Position numbers and translations under genes: made by a program | Source of the DNA: Planctomycetota bacterium | GTDB taxonomy: Bacteria; Planctomycetota; UBA1135; GCA-002686595 | Assembly: GCA_016795245.1 (NCBI GenBank) | Contig: JAEUIA010000023.1 | Coordinates: forward strand, 1-35,972 | Length of the DNA: 35,972 bases | Reading direction: 5' to 3' | The notes under the pieces: model-generated | Seen by the model: the letters and a program-made list of their open reading frames with translations, nothing else | The model's database searches: none | Told to the model about the DNA's origin: nothing | Shown: piece after piece, positions 8,701 through 15,592 of the stretch | Layout of the letters: every line of letters starts with the position of its first letter | Position numbering within the stretch: position 1 is the stretch's first letter

Positions 8701-9510
8701 TCAGCCCGTGCGCCGCGTCAGCGGAAAGAGTTCCTGCCGCAACACGTCGCGCGGCATCTCCGCATCTCCTTCGTATCCGATCCGCGAAGGAGCCCGATCG
8801 CGCGGCCAGTACGCCGTGCCGAAGAGCCAGTCCCAACACGACAGCACGATGCCGAAGTTCTTCGCCTGCCCGCCCTCGCTCGACGCGTCGTGGTGCCACA
8901 TGTGCATCCTCGGGCTATTGAAGACGTAACCCAACGGCCCGATGCCGACGTCGACGTTCGCGTGGTTGAAGTGACCCCAGAACGTGCCGAACACGTACGC
9001 GAAGAGCAGCGGCGGCCAGTCGCCGCCGAGCAGCACGACGACCGGCACGAAGCCGAGGCTGCGGTAAACGACGTGCTCCATCCAGTGGAAGCGGAAGTTG
9101 CCGATCCAATCCATCTCGTGGATCGAGTGATGGACCTTGTGGAACTGCCACAGGAACGGAACGCGGTGCAAGAGGTTGTGGATGCACCACTGCACGAAGT
9201 CGCTGACCAGAAGGAAGACGAGAACTTGCACGACGAACGATCGCCCGTCGAGCCAGCCCTCGACAGGCAAGAGCGGCGCTGTCACTGCACGCACCTTCGG
9301 CGCGATCCAGCTCACGAGCCCCAGCGCGCCCATCACGACGCTCCAGCCCACGCCGTTGAACAGCAAGTAGAACGCGTCGTTCGCGAGCTGACTACGCAGC
9401 GTGCGCTGGTGCGGGCGTGCCGGGCGGAGGCGTTCAGCGACGAGCCAGAACACCGAGACGACCGCTAGCCAGGGCGCGTAGCCCCATCCGAAGAGCGTCA
9501 TCGCGAGCAT
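8701..9510 (-). CDS. Sterol desaturase / fatty acid hydroxylase superfamily protein
   Basis: A 269-residue integral membrane di-iron oxygenase. Hydrophobic segments lie at about 3-25, 45-70 and 90-112, and again near 150-175. The histidine boxes of the superfamily are present in order: His-Asn-Leu-Leu-His, then His-Lys-Val-His-His, then His-Asn-His-Ala-Asn, and finally His-Met-Trp-His-His-Asp. These bind two irons. Known members hydroxylate or desaturate sterols, carotenoids, fatty acids or alkylglycerols; the substrate here cannot be told. It is on the same strand as hen1 with 290 bases between them, so a link to RNA repair is not implied. ATG 9510 is used; a second Met three codons in is an alternative. 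Confidence 0.88.
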   Translation of the reverse strand: MLAMTLFGWGYAPWLAVVSVFWLVAERLRPARPHQRTLRSQLANDAFYLLFNGVGWSVVMGALGLVSWIAPKVRAVTAPLLPVEGWLDGRSFVVQVLVFLLVSDFVQWCIHNLLHRVPFLWQFHKVHHSIHEMDWIGNFRFHWMEHVVYRSLGFVPVVVLLGGDWPPLLFAYVFGTFWGHFNHANVDVGIGPLGYVFNSPRMHMWHHDASSEGGQAKNFGIVLSCWDWLFGTAYWPRDRAPSRIGYEGDAEMPRDVLRQELFPLTRRTG

Positions 9511-9561
9511 GCTACTGCATGAGTGCTCCGGACCTGCGGCGGAAGGCCCGACCTGGCCACT

Positions 9562-9724
9562 GAGGATCTCCGCCGCTTCGACTGGATCTGCCTGGAGAAG
9601 GTCTGGGGCGGAAGGCGGCTCGAGGGCGCCATCGGCATGACCTTGCCGGGCGCTGGGTCGATGCGTGAGACAGGGGAACTCGTCGACCGTTGCAACGATG
9701 CGTAGCTGGTCGCCGATGGAGCGT
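9562..9724 (+). pseudogene. manA fragment (N-terminal part), degraded
   Basis: The sequence matches the 5' part of the intact manA at 29563 over about 160 bases. In frame it reads Arg-Phe-Asp-Trp-Ile-Cys-Leu-Glu-Lys-Val-Trp-Gly-Gly-Arg-Arg-Leu-Glu-Gly and Ile-Gly-Met-Thr-Leu-Pro-Gly. A TAG follows at the place where manA has the first Val-Ser of Tyr-Val-Ser-Val-Val-Ala-Asp-Gly. The same TAG occurs in the fragment at 14908. No start codon region and no downstream part remain. Non-functional. Confidence 0.8.
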
Positions 9725-9757
9725 TACTGCGTTCGACATCGACCCGGCTTGTGCGAA

Positions 9758-11014
9758 TCACTGAACCGTGACGGCGCAAATCTCTGCACGATCGCGGACG
9801 AGCTGTGCGAAGCGCGACAGCGCGGCCTCATCCAGGCCCGGTTGCATCAGCTCACTCGCAACGCCTGACGAATGCGCTGAGACTTCAGCACAGATCTCGA
9901 CGACTCGACGTCGAACGAGCGGCCATCCGAGGCCTGCTTCGGCTGCAAATGCGGCCCAGGCTCGTGCGTCCATTTCCGCGAGCGTCGCGCGTTTGCCGAG
10001 TTTCATCGCGAGCTGCGGAGACAGCTCGGGATAGGCGACGGTTGCGAGCAGATCGTAAAGCGGCGCCAGGCGCGCGCCTTGCGCTTCATACAGGATCGAA
10101 AAGTTCTTGCCGTGCGCGTCCGCGTTGCCGACGACCAGGTTGAAGATCGCGGCGTCGAGCAGCTTCAACACATCGACTGCAGGTCGGACCGCCGTGCGGC
10201 GAACCAGCGCAAAACAAGCGCCGAATGTCGGACCACCTTCACTGGCGTACTTCGTCTCCGGCGCGACACCCAGAGCCTGGCAGAAATCCTCTTGGTGGAT
10301 TCGACGCACGCCGCCGGCGTCGTCGATGGAGCGGTCGTAGCGTCGAATGAGCAGAAAGGTCCGGTCGTGAACGCTGCGCGCTTCCACCGGAGCCACGTCG
10401 AGTCCTACGGCGGCCGCGAGCCGCATCACGAACGCTTCGTTCTCGGTCGTCGCTGAAAAGCGTGCGATGGGCGGCTTGAGAATGTGCGTCGTGGGTTGCC
10501 CCGAGATGGGCAACGCCACTGCACCATCCACGAGGACGACCGGCACTTTGGACTGCGCACCGGCCAGGGAGAGCCGCAGTCCGTCTTCTCCCGCGAGCAG
10601 GGGGCGCGTTGGAAGTGCGTCGAGCACGCGGATCAACCCGTCCTCGGACAGCGGTGTCGGCCGTTGATCCGCTGCGGTGTCGCGGGTCGCCGAGCCGGTG
10701 GGCAAGAGTTGAATCGCGCCGGCGACATCGCCGCCCAGTCGGTCGAGGATCGCGAAGTCGTTCGCGCGCGAAACGCCGAGCGCCTGTGCGACGGCATCGC
10801 GCTGACCTTCTTCCGGCAACAGTCCGCTGAAGAAGGGACGGCATTCGCGACGCGTGAACGGTTCCGCGCGTCGCGGCAGCGATGCCGACAGTGCGGGAGC
10901 GTCGACTTGCGCAAGCCAATCGCTCGCGTAGACGAATCCGAGTTCACCGTGCTCGTCCTGCGTCAGGTGACCGACGAGTCGCCCATCCCAACGGACGTCG
11001 AGCGCGCGCTTCAT
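9758..11014 (-). CDS. hipA: HipA-family type II toxin kinase
   Basis: A 418-residue HipA-like Ser/Thr kinase. Order of features: N-terminal HipA subdomain (Asp-Gly-Arg-Leu-Val-Gly-His-Leu, then Phe-Phe-Ser-Gly-Leu-Leu-Pro-Glu), the conserved Leu-Ala-Gly-Ala-Gln-Ser-Lys loop holding the usual autophosphorylation serine, the nucleotide-binding region around Thr-Glu-Asn-Glu, the catalytic Gly-Asn-Ala-Asp-Ala-His-Gly-Lys-Asn, and the Leu-Tyr-Asp-Leu-Leu metal-binding motif. All key residues seem intact. Studied relatives phosphorylate aminoacyl-tRNA synthetases and cause growth arrest; the target here is unknown. The start ATG overlaps the hipB stop by 4 bases (ATGA), which decides it against an upstream start at 11053. 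The HipB partner and operator-like palindromes lie directly upstream. Confidence 0.92.
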   Translation of the reverse strand: MKRALDVRWDGRLVGHLTQDEHGELGFVYASDWLAQVDAPALSASLPRRAEPFTRRECRPFFSGLLPEEGQRDAVAQALGVSRANDFAILDRLGGDVAGAIQLLPTGSATRDTAADQRPTPLSEDGLIRVLDALPTRPLLAGEDGLRLSLAGAQSKVPVVLVDGAVALPISGQPTTHILKPPIARFSATTENEAFVMRLAAAVGLDVAPVEARSVHDRTFLLIRRYDRSIDDAGGVRRIHQEDFCQALGVAPETKYASEGGPTFGACFALVRRTAVRPAVDVLKLLDAAIFNLVVGNADAHGKNFSILYEAQGARLAPLYDLLATVAYPELSPQLAMKLGKRATLAEMDARAWAAFAAEAGLGWPLVRRRVVEICAEVSAHSSGVASELMQPGLDEAALSRFAQLVRDRAEICAVTVQ

Positions 11015-11241
11015 GTCTTCGACTCGGGCGGTCGCGTGATCTCCAAGGAACATCCCAGCGCAGCGAGGACTTGCAGCGCCTTGCCGATCTGTGCCGTCGG
11101 CTTGCCCGCTTCGAGGTCGACGACGAAGCGCAGTCCAACTCCGGCGGCACCCGCGAGTTCATCCTGGCGCAGGTTCTGCGACTTGCGGACGGAACGCACG
11201 AGGGCGCCTAGATCCGCGGGGGTGAGGGTGCGCCTGTCCAT
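11011..11241 (-). CDS. hipB: HipB-family antitoxin, Xre-type DNA-binding protein
   Basis: A 76-residue protein with a Cro/C1-type helix-turn-helix: Leu-Val-Arg-Ser-Val-Arg-Lys, then Gln-Asp-Glu-Leu-Ala-Gly-Ala-Ala-Gly-Val-Gly, then Phe-Val-Val-Asp-Leu-Glu-Ala-Gly-Lys-Pro-Thr, and a short beta-strand tail Leu-Glu-Ile-Thr-Arg-Pro. It is first in the hipBA operon and overlaps hipA by 4 bases. By analogy with known HipB proteins it should bind the palindromes just upstream, repress its own operon and neutralise HipA. The first palindrome begins 7 bases before the start codon, so repressor bound there would also block the ribosome site. Confidence 0.92.
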   Translation of the reverse strand: MDRRTLTPADLGALVRSVRKSQNLRQDELAGAAGVGLRFVVDLEAGKPTAQIGKALQVLAALGCSLEITRPPESKT

Positions 11242-11242
11242 G

Positions 11243-11360
11243 AATTGTTCCCGATCGGGAAGATAGTGGGGGATCTGAGCCTTGTCGAACAGAATTATCC
11301 CGTACGGGATAAAAATCTGGCCTTGGCCCAGGAATGGCCAAATTGTTCCCGACCGGGATT
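11243..11360 (-). promoter_or_regulatory. Three palindromic operator candidates upstream of hipB
   Basis: Three related palindromes lie at even distances. TTCCCGATCGGGAA at 11248-11261 is perfect. TTATCCCGTACGGGATAA at 11295-11312 is perfect over 18 bases. TTCCCGACCGGGAT at 11346-11359 is a near-perfect copy with the same AATTG flank as the first. Centres are about 49 bases apart. All share CCCG-N2-CGGG. HipB of E. coli also binds repeated TATCC/GGATA palindromes in its promoter, so these are very likely the HipB operators; the spacer is shorter here. Confidence 0.8.
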
Positions 11361-11514
11361 ATGGAGGGGTGCCCTCGGGGTGTGCTCCAGGGCCACATCG
11401 TCCGCGTCGTGCTTGGGGGCGCGCTGTTCGTTCGCGTCGCGCGCGGCGAGAGAGGCTCGCTGTCACGGCACGACTGCCTCACGTGTTTCGAGAACGCGTG
11501 TCACCCGTACTGCG
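11361..11514. other. Stretch upstream of the hip operators without recognised content
   Basis: About 150 GC-rich bases between the third operator and an IS91-like internal fragment. No gene, promoter or terminator is recognisable. Confidence 0.4.
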
Positions 11515-11655
11515 GTCCGACCGCTCAGCCGATGCCCGGTCCGAGTGCGACGCGACTCTGCACGAGGGCCGCGCACAGTTGCGCGAAGAGCCGCTCGTCG
11601 GACGCGGGCGGATCGGAGTGGTCGTGCTCCGAGCGCGGGATCCGGCCGCTGTCTC
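11515..11655 (-). mobile_element. IS91-like internal fragment (copy E)
   Basis: About 140 bases match the middle of the transposase region of the long copy near 18225-18360, including CGCGACTCTGCACG, GGCCGCGCACAGTTGCGCGA and TGCTCCGAGCGCGG. It lacks both the constant end and the zinc-finger part. It shows that a transposase sequence once lay here. Confidence 0.75.
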
Positions 11656-11714
11656 GCTCCGTGTGCCACCCGGGATCGTGTGCTGTTCTCTACTGGAGCT
11701 ATCGAGCCGGGCGC

Positions 11715-11888
11715 TCAGTAGCTCGCATGGATTTCGACGACCGTGTGCAGGTTCAAGCGGCGCGCCTGTCCAGTCGTCGGATCGACGAAGGGTGCTTGCA
11801 CGAAGCAGGTCGCGCCCGGATCGCTGAGCGGCAGATCGGGGAAAAGGAACTTCTTGTGCAGAATTCCCCCTGCGCGAACAGACCCGAT
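11715..11888 (-). pseudogene. Orphan C-terminal tail of a secreted protein
   Basis: On the minus strand the last 57 codons before a stop read as a plausible secreted-protein terminus: Gly-Ser-Val-Arg-Ala-Gly-Gly-Ile-Leu-His-Lys-Lys, then Phe-Val-Gln-Ala-Pro-Phe-Val-Asp, then Leu-Asn-Leu-His-Thr-Val-Val-Glu-Ile. This resembles the terminus of the beta-helix protein at 12097, which reads Val-Phe-Val-Gln-Ala-Tyr-Arg-Asp. Upstream the match breaks off at the manA fragment. No start or body is present. Confidence 0.5.
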
Positions 11889-11902
11889 TCGACTCCACGC
11901 GC

Positions 11903-12021
11903 GGCGTCGGGCCGAAAGCGCATCTTCGCGCCCGCTTCGTCGCTCTCTGTAGCCCCGATGAGCACGACGAACCGCCCCAAGATCCTCCAAGAACCGCTGC
12001 GCTTCGACCGGATCTGGGGGA
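11903..12021 (+). pseudogene. manA 5' end with its leader, truncated copy
   Basis: Both the leader and the first codons of manA are copied here. The CTCTCTG-AGCCCCG leader is followed by ATG at 11958 and Met-Ser-Thr-Thr, then Leu-Gln-Glu-Pro-Leu-Arg-Phe-Asp-Arg-Ile. The five codons for Cys-Leu-Glu-Lys-Val are missing and the frame runs on as Trp-Gly-Ser into unrelated sequence. Homology to the intact gene spans about 29500-29650. Only about 21 codons remain, so it is non-functional, but it may still carry the manA promoter. Confidence 0.75.
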
Positions 12022-12065
12022 GCGAAGAAGAGCAACGAGACGACTCTCGAGGCGATCCAGATCGG

Positions 12066-12089
12066 GTGGATCGACGGACGCGACTGAGC
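12066..12089 (+). repeat. Direct repeat, left copy, flanking the beta-helix gene
   Basis: GTGGATCGACGG-A-CGCGA-C-TGAGC (24 bases) recurs at 13525-13548 with two substitutions. The two copies bracket the secreted beta-helix gene. Confidence 0.5.
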
Positions 12090-12096
12090 AAGCCGC

Positions 12097-13425
12097 TCAG
12101 CGCAGGAGCGTGATGGTGGAACCCGCCGCGAGCTTCGGCCCGAGGATCGGATCATCGCGATACGCTTGCACGAAGACGGAGGTCGCCCCGAGACCTGTCG
12201 GAAGAGGCGGCACGGTGTAGCGCGTTTGCAGCACTCCGCTCGCGGGAATCGGACCGAGCGGCACCACGACGGATCCCTTGCCCGGCGAGCTCAGCATCGT
12301 TCCGTGCCACGAAGCCAGGATCTGGAAGGTCGAAGCCCGCGAGAGGATCAGCTTCATCTGCTGACCTGGCGCGCCCTGGAGACGAAGGTCGACCACGCTG
12401 CCCGCACGCGCGTAGCGGTCGGTCGTCATGACGAGACGCGACTCCGTGTCCGTGTGGACCACGCCACCGCCAGTGATGTTCAGGCCCGCATACCCGCCCC
12501 AGCCCCAGGAAAACCCCGGCAGGCCCGGAACGAACGCGTTGTCGAGGAGTCGCGCGGAAGTCCCGGTATTCAGGTACAGGCCGTTGCCGCCTCTGCCCGG
12601 ATATCCGGAAATCCCGTCCACACCATCACCACCTTTGCCGCCTCGGAAAGTCGAGCCCGAGCTGCACACAGCGGTGATGGGAAGTCCGTTGACCAATACA
12701 CCTCCCGATCCGCCCCGGCCACCTTCCCCGCCATTGTGGCCACCGCGACCGCCGCGAAGAATGCAGTCGTAGAGCGAAACGAGTGACGACTTGATGAGGA
12801 GTCCGCTTCCGCCTGACTGACTGGACCCGCAGTAGCATATGGGAAAAGCGAGGTTCGAGTCGGAAGCACGTCCGCCCTGAAACTCGCACGCGGTGAACGA
12901 GACTCCTTGCGCATTGCCGTCGACATAAGCTCCGTCGCGCCCGACGCCTTCCGGCGGCGACCAACAGCATCCACCCGAAGTCACGCTGAAGCCATCGCCC
13001 AAGCCGTCGGCCCCTGTGAAAACGCAGGTCTCTACGCGCACGTGGCCGGCATTGTTCAAGACGACAAGGCCCGCGCCCGCACCCGCGCCCGTCGTGACTG
13101 TCGGCTGGCCGAAGCCGTTCAGGCCGGAGAGGATGACGCGTTGGGACGCGGTCAGATTCACCACCGTCGTTGTGCCGAAGATCGTGACGCTGCCAGCGGA
13201 CCTGCTGCACAGCGTCAACGACTTGCCGTTGATCGTGACGGCCGTGTATGAGCCCGGACTGATCATGATCACGTCGCCGGGACCCGCCGCATTCACCGCG
13301 GCTTGAATCTGCGTGTAGCTCGCGCCGGTAGGCGCGACGGTCAACACGCCGGCGAATGCAGGTGAAGCCGCAAAGCCGATGTACGCGAGGGATGCCAGGG
13401 CGAGAACGCGTTGCGAGTGCCGCAT
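12097..13425 (-). CDS. Secreted right-handed beta-helix (parallel beta-helix) protein
   Basis: A 442-residue protein. It starts Met-Arg-His-Ser-Gln with a signal peptide (hydrophobic about 8-22, cleavage after Ala-Phe-Ala). Residues about 30-70 hold the Tyr-Thr-Gln-Ile-Gln-Ala-Ala-Val-Asn-Ala-Ala-Gly-Pro-Gly-Asp segment that opens many beta-helix proteins, followed by Ile-Ser-Pro-Gly-Ser-Tyr and many short beta turns. A Gly-rich, Cys-containing middle (about 165-300) carries repeated Gly-Gly-Arg-Gly-Gly runs and paired cysteines. The end (about 330-442) is a beta-sandwich-like tail with Gly-Ala-Pro-Gly-Gln-Gln and Val-Phe-Val-Gln-Ala-Tyr. Likely an extracellular carbohydrate-binding, structural or adhesive protein; no catalytic residues can be assigned. 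Intact among decayed DNA and flanked by a 24-bp direct repeat. Confidence 0.82.
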   Translation of the reverse strand: MRHSQRVLALASLAYIGFAASPAFAGVLTVAPTGASYTQIQAAVNAAGPGDVIMISPGSYTAVTINGKSLTLCSRSAGSVTIFGTTTVVNLTASQRVILSGLNGFGQPTVTTGAGAGAGLVVLNNAGHVRVETCVFTGADGLGDGFSVTSGGCCWSPPEGVGRDGAYVDGNAQGVSFTACEFQGGRASDSNLAFPICYCGSSQSGGSGLLIKSSLVSLYDCILRGGRGGHNGGEGGRGGSGGVLVNGLPITAVCSSGSTFRGGKGGDGVDGISGYPGRGGNGLYLNTGTSARLLDNAFVPGLPGFSWGWGGYAGLNITGGGVVHTDTESRLVMTTDRYARAGSVVDLRLQGAPGQQMKLILSRASTFQILASWHGTMLSSPGKGSVVVPLGPIPASGVLQTRYTVPPLPTGLGATSVFVQAYRDDPILGPKLAAGSTITLLR

Positions 13426-13822
13426 GAGTCACCTCGGGAGAGACGGAGCTAAACCATTGGAACAGGAGACCGCCAGCAGGGTACCTCTCAGGCCGAAATG
13501 CCACCACTCCGCCTCGCACTTCGTGTGGATCGACGGGCGCGAGTGAGCCTGTACCCTGTCCACCACCCCGAAATGCATGACCGCTTTGCCCATCGAATGA
13601 GTGGATGAATCGCCGCCTCCCCGAGGCCCATCAAGGGCACGAAGGAAGGTGAGTGATGGAAGGCAATCAAGGCGATCGTTTCGTGGACGAGGCTTTCGAC
13701 GGCAAAACGCGCGAGCAGGCCGGCGCGGACGACGAGGCGCTCGGAGTCGATTCGATGGGACACTACGGGCGCAGTCCTTGCGCATGAGTCCTTGAAACGT
13801 TGTCGCGACCACGCGCTCGACC
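13426..13822. other. Leader of the beta-helix gene and decayed DNA
   Basis: About 400 bases. The first part should hold the promoter of the beta-helix gene. At 13544-13556 the sequence TGAGCCTGTACCC matches the outer end of the IS3-type terminal repeat. The rest contains only broken frames without a recognised family. Confidence 0.4.
13525..13548 (+). repeat. Direct repeat, right copy, flanking the beta-helix gene
   Basis: GTGGATCGACGG-G-CGCGA-G-TGAGC, partner of 12066-12089 with two differences. It overlaps the start of an IS3-type end match (TGAGCCTGTACCC at 13544). Confidence 0.5.
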
Positions 13823-14029
13823 CGCAGTGCGCACATCCAAGCGCACGACCATGGGGATGATCCTGGCTTGCCGACGCACGCGCGCGCTCTCGACTCGTGG
13901 TCGCCATCCGCTTCAGGCCGTTCCGGGCACGCCACATTGCCCGCGAAGGGCATCTTTCCCGGTGCTCTGCTCACCTGGTGCGCATTCACTCGGTTCGCAG
14001 ACGCACTCTCAGCGCGCGCACACCGCTAC
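13823..14029 (-). mobile_element. IS91-like element, constant end only (copy G)
   Basis: About 205 bases match the constant end of the family: ACATCCAAGCGCACGACCATGG, then the inner block CTTCAGGCCGTTCC, then GTGCTCTGCTCACCTGGTGCGCA and GACGCACTCTCAGCGCGCGC. The inner half of the subterminal hairpin is mutated. It ends within a few bases of the stop codon of the nucleotidyltransferase gene. No transposase part is present. Confidence 0.75.
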
Positions 14030-14559
14030 GCCCGTCCGTCGAAAATGCGCGAGATCCGCACAAGCACGGCAGCCCGCAACGACGGTGCGAGATCGGTGGA
14101 TACGAGTCGCGCACGAAGAAGTTCGCCGTCGATCAGGCCGTGACTTGCAGCCACTCGACCGAACTCCAAGTCCTTCTCACGGCCTGCGACGAGTTTCGAG
14201 ATCAAGAGATCGTGTACTTCGAGGCACAATCCGCTCGTCCCGCGCGTGGCCGGACTGCGCACGACGAAGACGCGCTCTTGCCATCCGCGCGGAAGCACAG
14301 CGGTATTTTCGCCCACGCCTTGCGCGTAGTAGCCAAAGGACGTGTGGAAGGGTGAGCCTTCGCCGATGCTGCCGTCGATCAAGTCCGCGAGCTCGGGTTT
14401 GTTCTTCGGATAGACGTCCGCCTCCATGGACCTGAGCAGATCTCGAGGAGCATCGGGGAATTGCCCCAAGATGGCCTGATTGCCGATCACGACGATCTCG
14501 TCGTCGTCGACGAGTGTGCCGGCCGTGCGTATCAGGTGCTCAAGCTGCTCGCGCTTCAG
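14026..14559 (-). CDS. DUF6036-like nucleotidyltransferase (AbiEii/MNT-like), possible toxin
   Basis: A 177-residue protein if it starts at CTG 14559. It begins Leu-Lys-Arg-Glu-Gln-Leu-Glu-His-Leu-Ile-Arg and carries the nucleotidyltransferase core Val-Ile-Gly-Asn-Gln-Ala-Ile-Leu followed by the acidic metal motif Met-Glu-Ala-Asp-Val-Tyr-Pro. Later conserved parts are Phe-Tyr/Tyr-Tyr-x-Gln-Gly-Val-Gly, Leu-Pro-x-Gly-Trp and Asp-Leu-Leu-Ile-Ser-Lys-Leu-Val-Ala-Gly-Arg-Glu-Lys-Asp. This matches proteins annotated DUF6036, distant relatives of AbiEii toxins. No ATG or TTG exists upstream of the core; GTG at 14490 would cut into it. CTG overlaps the stop of the upstream partner as CTGA, exactly where ATGA would be expected. 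It is complete at the C-terminus, which abuts IS91-like copy G. Confidence 0.75.
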   Translation of the reverse strand: MKREQLEHLIRTAGTLVDDDEIVVIGNQAILGQFPDAPRDLLRSMEADVYPKNKPELADLIDGSIGEGSPFHTSFGYYAQGVGENTAVLPRGWQERVFVVRSPATRGTSGLCLEVHDLLISKLVAGREKDLEFGRVAASHGLIDGELLRARLVSTDLAPSLRAAVLVRISRIFDGRA

Positions 14560-14882
14560 GATGCATCACTCAATCTGCTGCGCACGTCGCGCCAGATCTT
14601 CCAGCGTGTGCGTGGATCGATGAAGCCGGCAAATGGAGTGCACTGCCTCAAGGCGCGCGCGCCTTCGCCTTCGTCGACAAGGACGCGGCAGAGCTCGCTG
14701 AGCGGGCCTGCGAGCAGGCGACTCCATTCATCGGCGTAGCTACTCGCGATTCTGCCCCGACTCATCCAATCCTGAAGTCGCGCGCGAGCCTCGACGACAC
14801 GCTCCGGCTCACGCTGCAAGATCGCGGCGATCGCACGGTGCAATTCGAGGCTTCGTTCTTCGGCAAGCCGATGCAGATCCAT
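14556..14882 (-). CDS. Small partner protein of the nucleotidyltransferase (putative antitoxin)
   Basis: A 108-residue, charged, mostly helical protein. It starts Met-Asp-Leu-His-Arg-Leu-Ala-Glu-Glu-Arg-Ser and ends with the conserved-looking Ala-Leu-Arg-Gln-Cys-Thr-Pro-Phe-Ala-Gly followed by Arg-Thr-Arg-Trp-Lys-Ile-Trp-Arg. From memory such proteins are encoded directly upstream of DUF6036-type nucleotidyltransferases, with this same Arg-Gln-x-(Ser/Thr)-Pro-Phe-Ala-Gly signature. The stop codon overlaps the next gene's likely start by 4 bases. No helix-turn-helix is evident, so if it is an antitoxin it would act by protein contact. Its 5' side abuts a dead manA fragment on the other strand, so its original promoter may be lost. 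Confidence 0.7.
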   Translation of the reverse strand: MDLHRLAEERSLELHRAIAAILQREPERVVEARARLQDWMSRGRIASSYADEWSRLLAGPLSELCRVLVDEGEGARALRQCTPFAGFIDPRTRWKIWRDVRSRLSDAS

Positions 14883-14907
14883 GAAGTGATCGTAGCGTCC
14901 AGCGGTC

Positions 14908-15232
14908 GCCCGATGGGCGAGACGAGGGAGCTCGTCGATCGCGCGGACTACGTGTAGCTCGTCGCCGACGGAGCGTTCAAGGGCGCGACGTTGACCGAGC
15001 TCGTGCGCGATCACGCGCGCGAGTGGATGGGGGACGCGCAGCTCACGCATTAGGCACGGTTTCCGCTCATTGTGAAGTTCCTCGACGCCTCCGAACCGCC
15101 CAGCGCGCAAGTGCATCCGCCGTCCGGCACGCGCGGGAAGCTCGGCGAAAGAAAGAGCGAAGCCTGGTACATCATCAACGCCGAACCGGACAGCAAGTTG
15201 TGGATCGGCGTGCGACCTGGAGTGAAGCGCGA
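14908..15232 (+). pseudogene. manA fragment (middle part), degraded
   Basis: About 325 bases match manA from the Gly-Glu-Thr-Trp-Glu-Leu-Val-Asp-Arg region to the Gly-Val-Arg-Pro-Gly-Val region (about residues 45-150). The frame has TAG at 14956-14958 in Tyr-Val-Ser-Val, and a second TAG at 15051-15053 where manA has Glu of Pro-Glu-Gly-Arg-Phe. The metal-site segment Val-Gln-Val-His-Pro-Pro survives as Ala-Gln-Val-His-Pro-Pro. It is joined at its 3' end directly to the tail of another secreted protein. Non-functional. Confidence 0.85.
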
Positions 15233-15522
15233 CACTGCTGTTCCAAGGGAATGCGGCGCTCACCGGCCCGTTGCCGTTCGGTGGTGGGCTGTTGTGCGTC
15301 GGCGGCAACCTGTTGCGGATGAGCGTCGCATTCGCGGCGGGTGGAACGCTGGGCTTCCCGGTCGCGGGTGATCGGCCGATCAGCTCGAGGTCGGCGTCGC
15401 TGGGCGATCCGCTGTCCGCAGGTTTCGTGCGCGAATACCAGGCCTGGTATCGGGACGCGAACACGACCTTCTGCTCTTCGGCCAGGTCGAATTTGTCGAA
15501 CGCGGTTCGCATCGAGTGGTGA
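15233..15522 (+). pseudogene. Orphan C-terminal tail of a secreted planctomycete-type protein
   Basis: The frame reads Leu-Leu-Phe-Gln-Gly-Asn-Ala-Ala-Leu, Phe-Gly-Gly-Gly-Leu-Leu-Cys-Val-Gly-Gly-Asn-Leu-Leu-Arg, Gly-Asp-Pro-Leu-Ser-Ala-Gly, Glu-Tyr-Gln-Ala-Trp-Tyr-Arg-Asp-Ala-Asn, Phe-Cys-Ser, Asn-Leu-Ser-Asn-Ala-Val and a final Trp before the stop. It is the same family as the tail at 3976. There is no start or body, because the manA fragment lies directly upstream. Likely a 3' gene end left by recombination. Confidence 0.65.
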
Positions 15523-15592
15523 GCAGCGACGCGCCGTGATCGAGGCGGCGGCCTGGGCTGCGTGAGTCGGACGGGCTGCGTGATCGCGGGGA

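Noticed and set aside
8411..8899. Longer N-terminus for Hen1
   Set aside because: The extra 163 residues show no Hen1 similarity; ATG 8410 gives the usual start.
13429..13989. A 186-codon minus-strand frame overlapping the beta-helix leader
   Set aside because: It runs through IS91-like copy G and has no family features.
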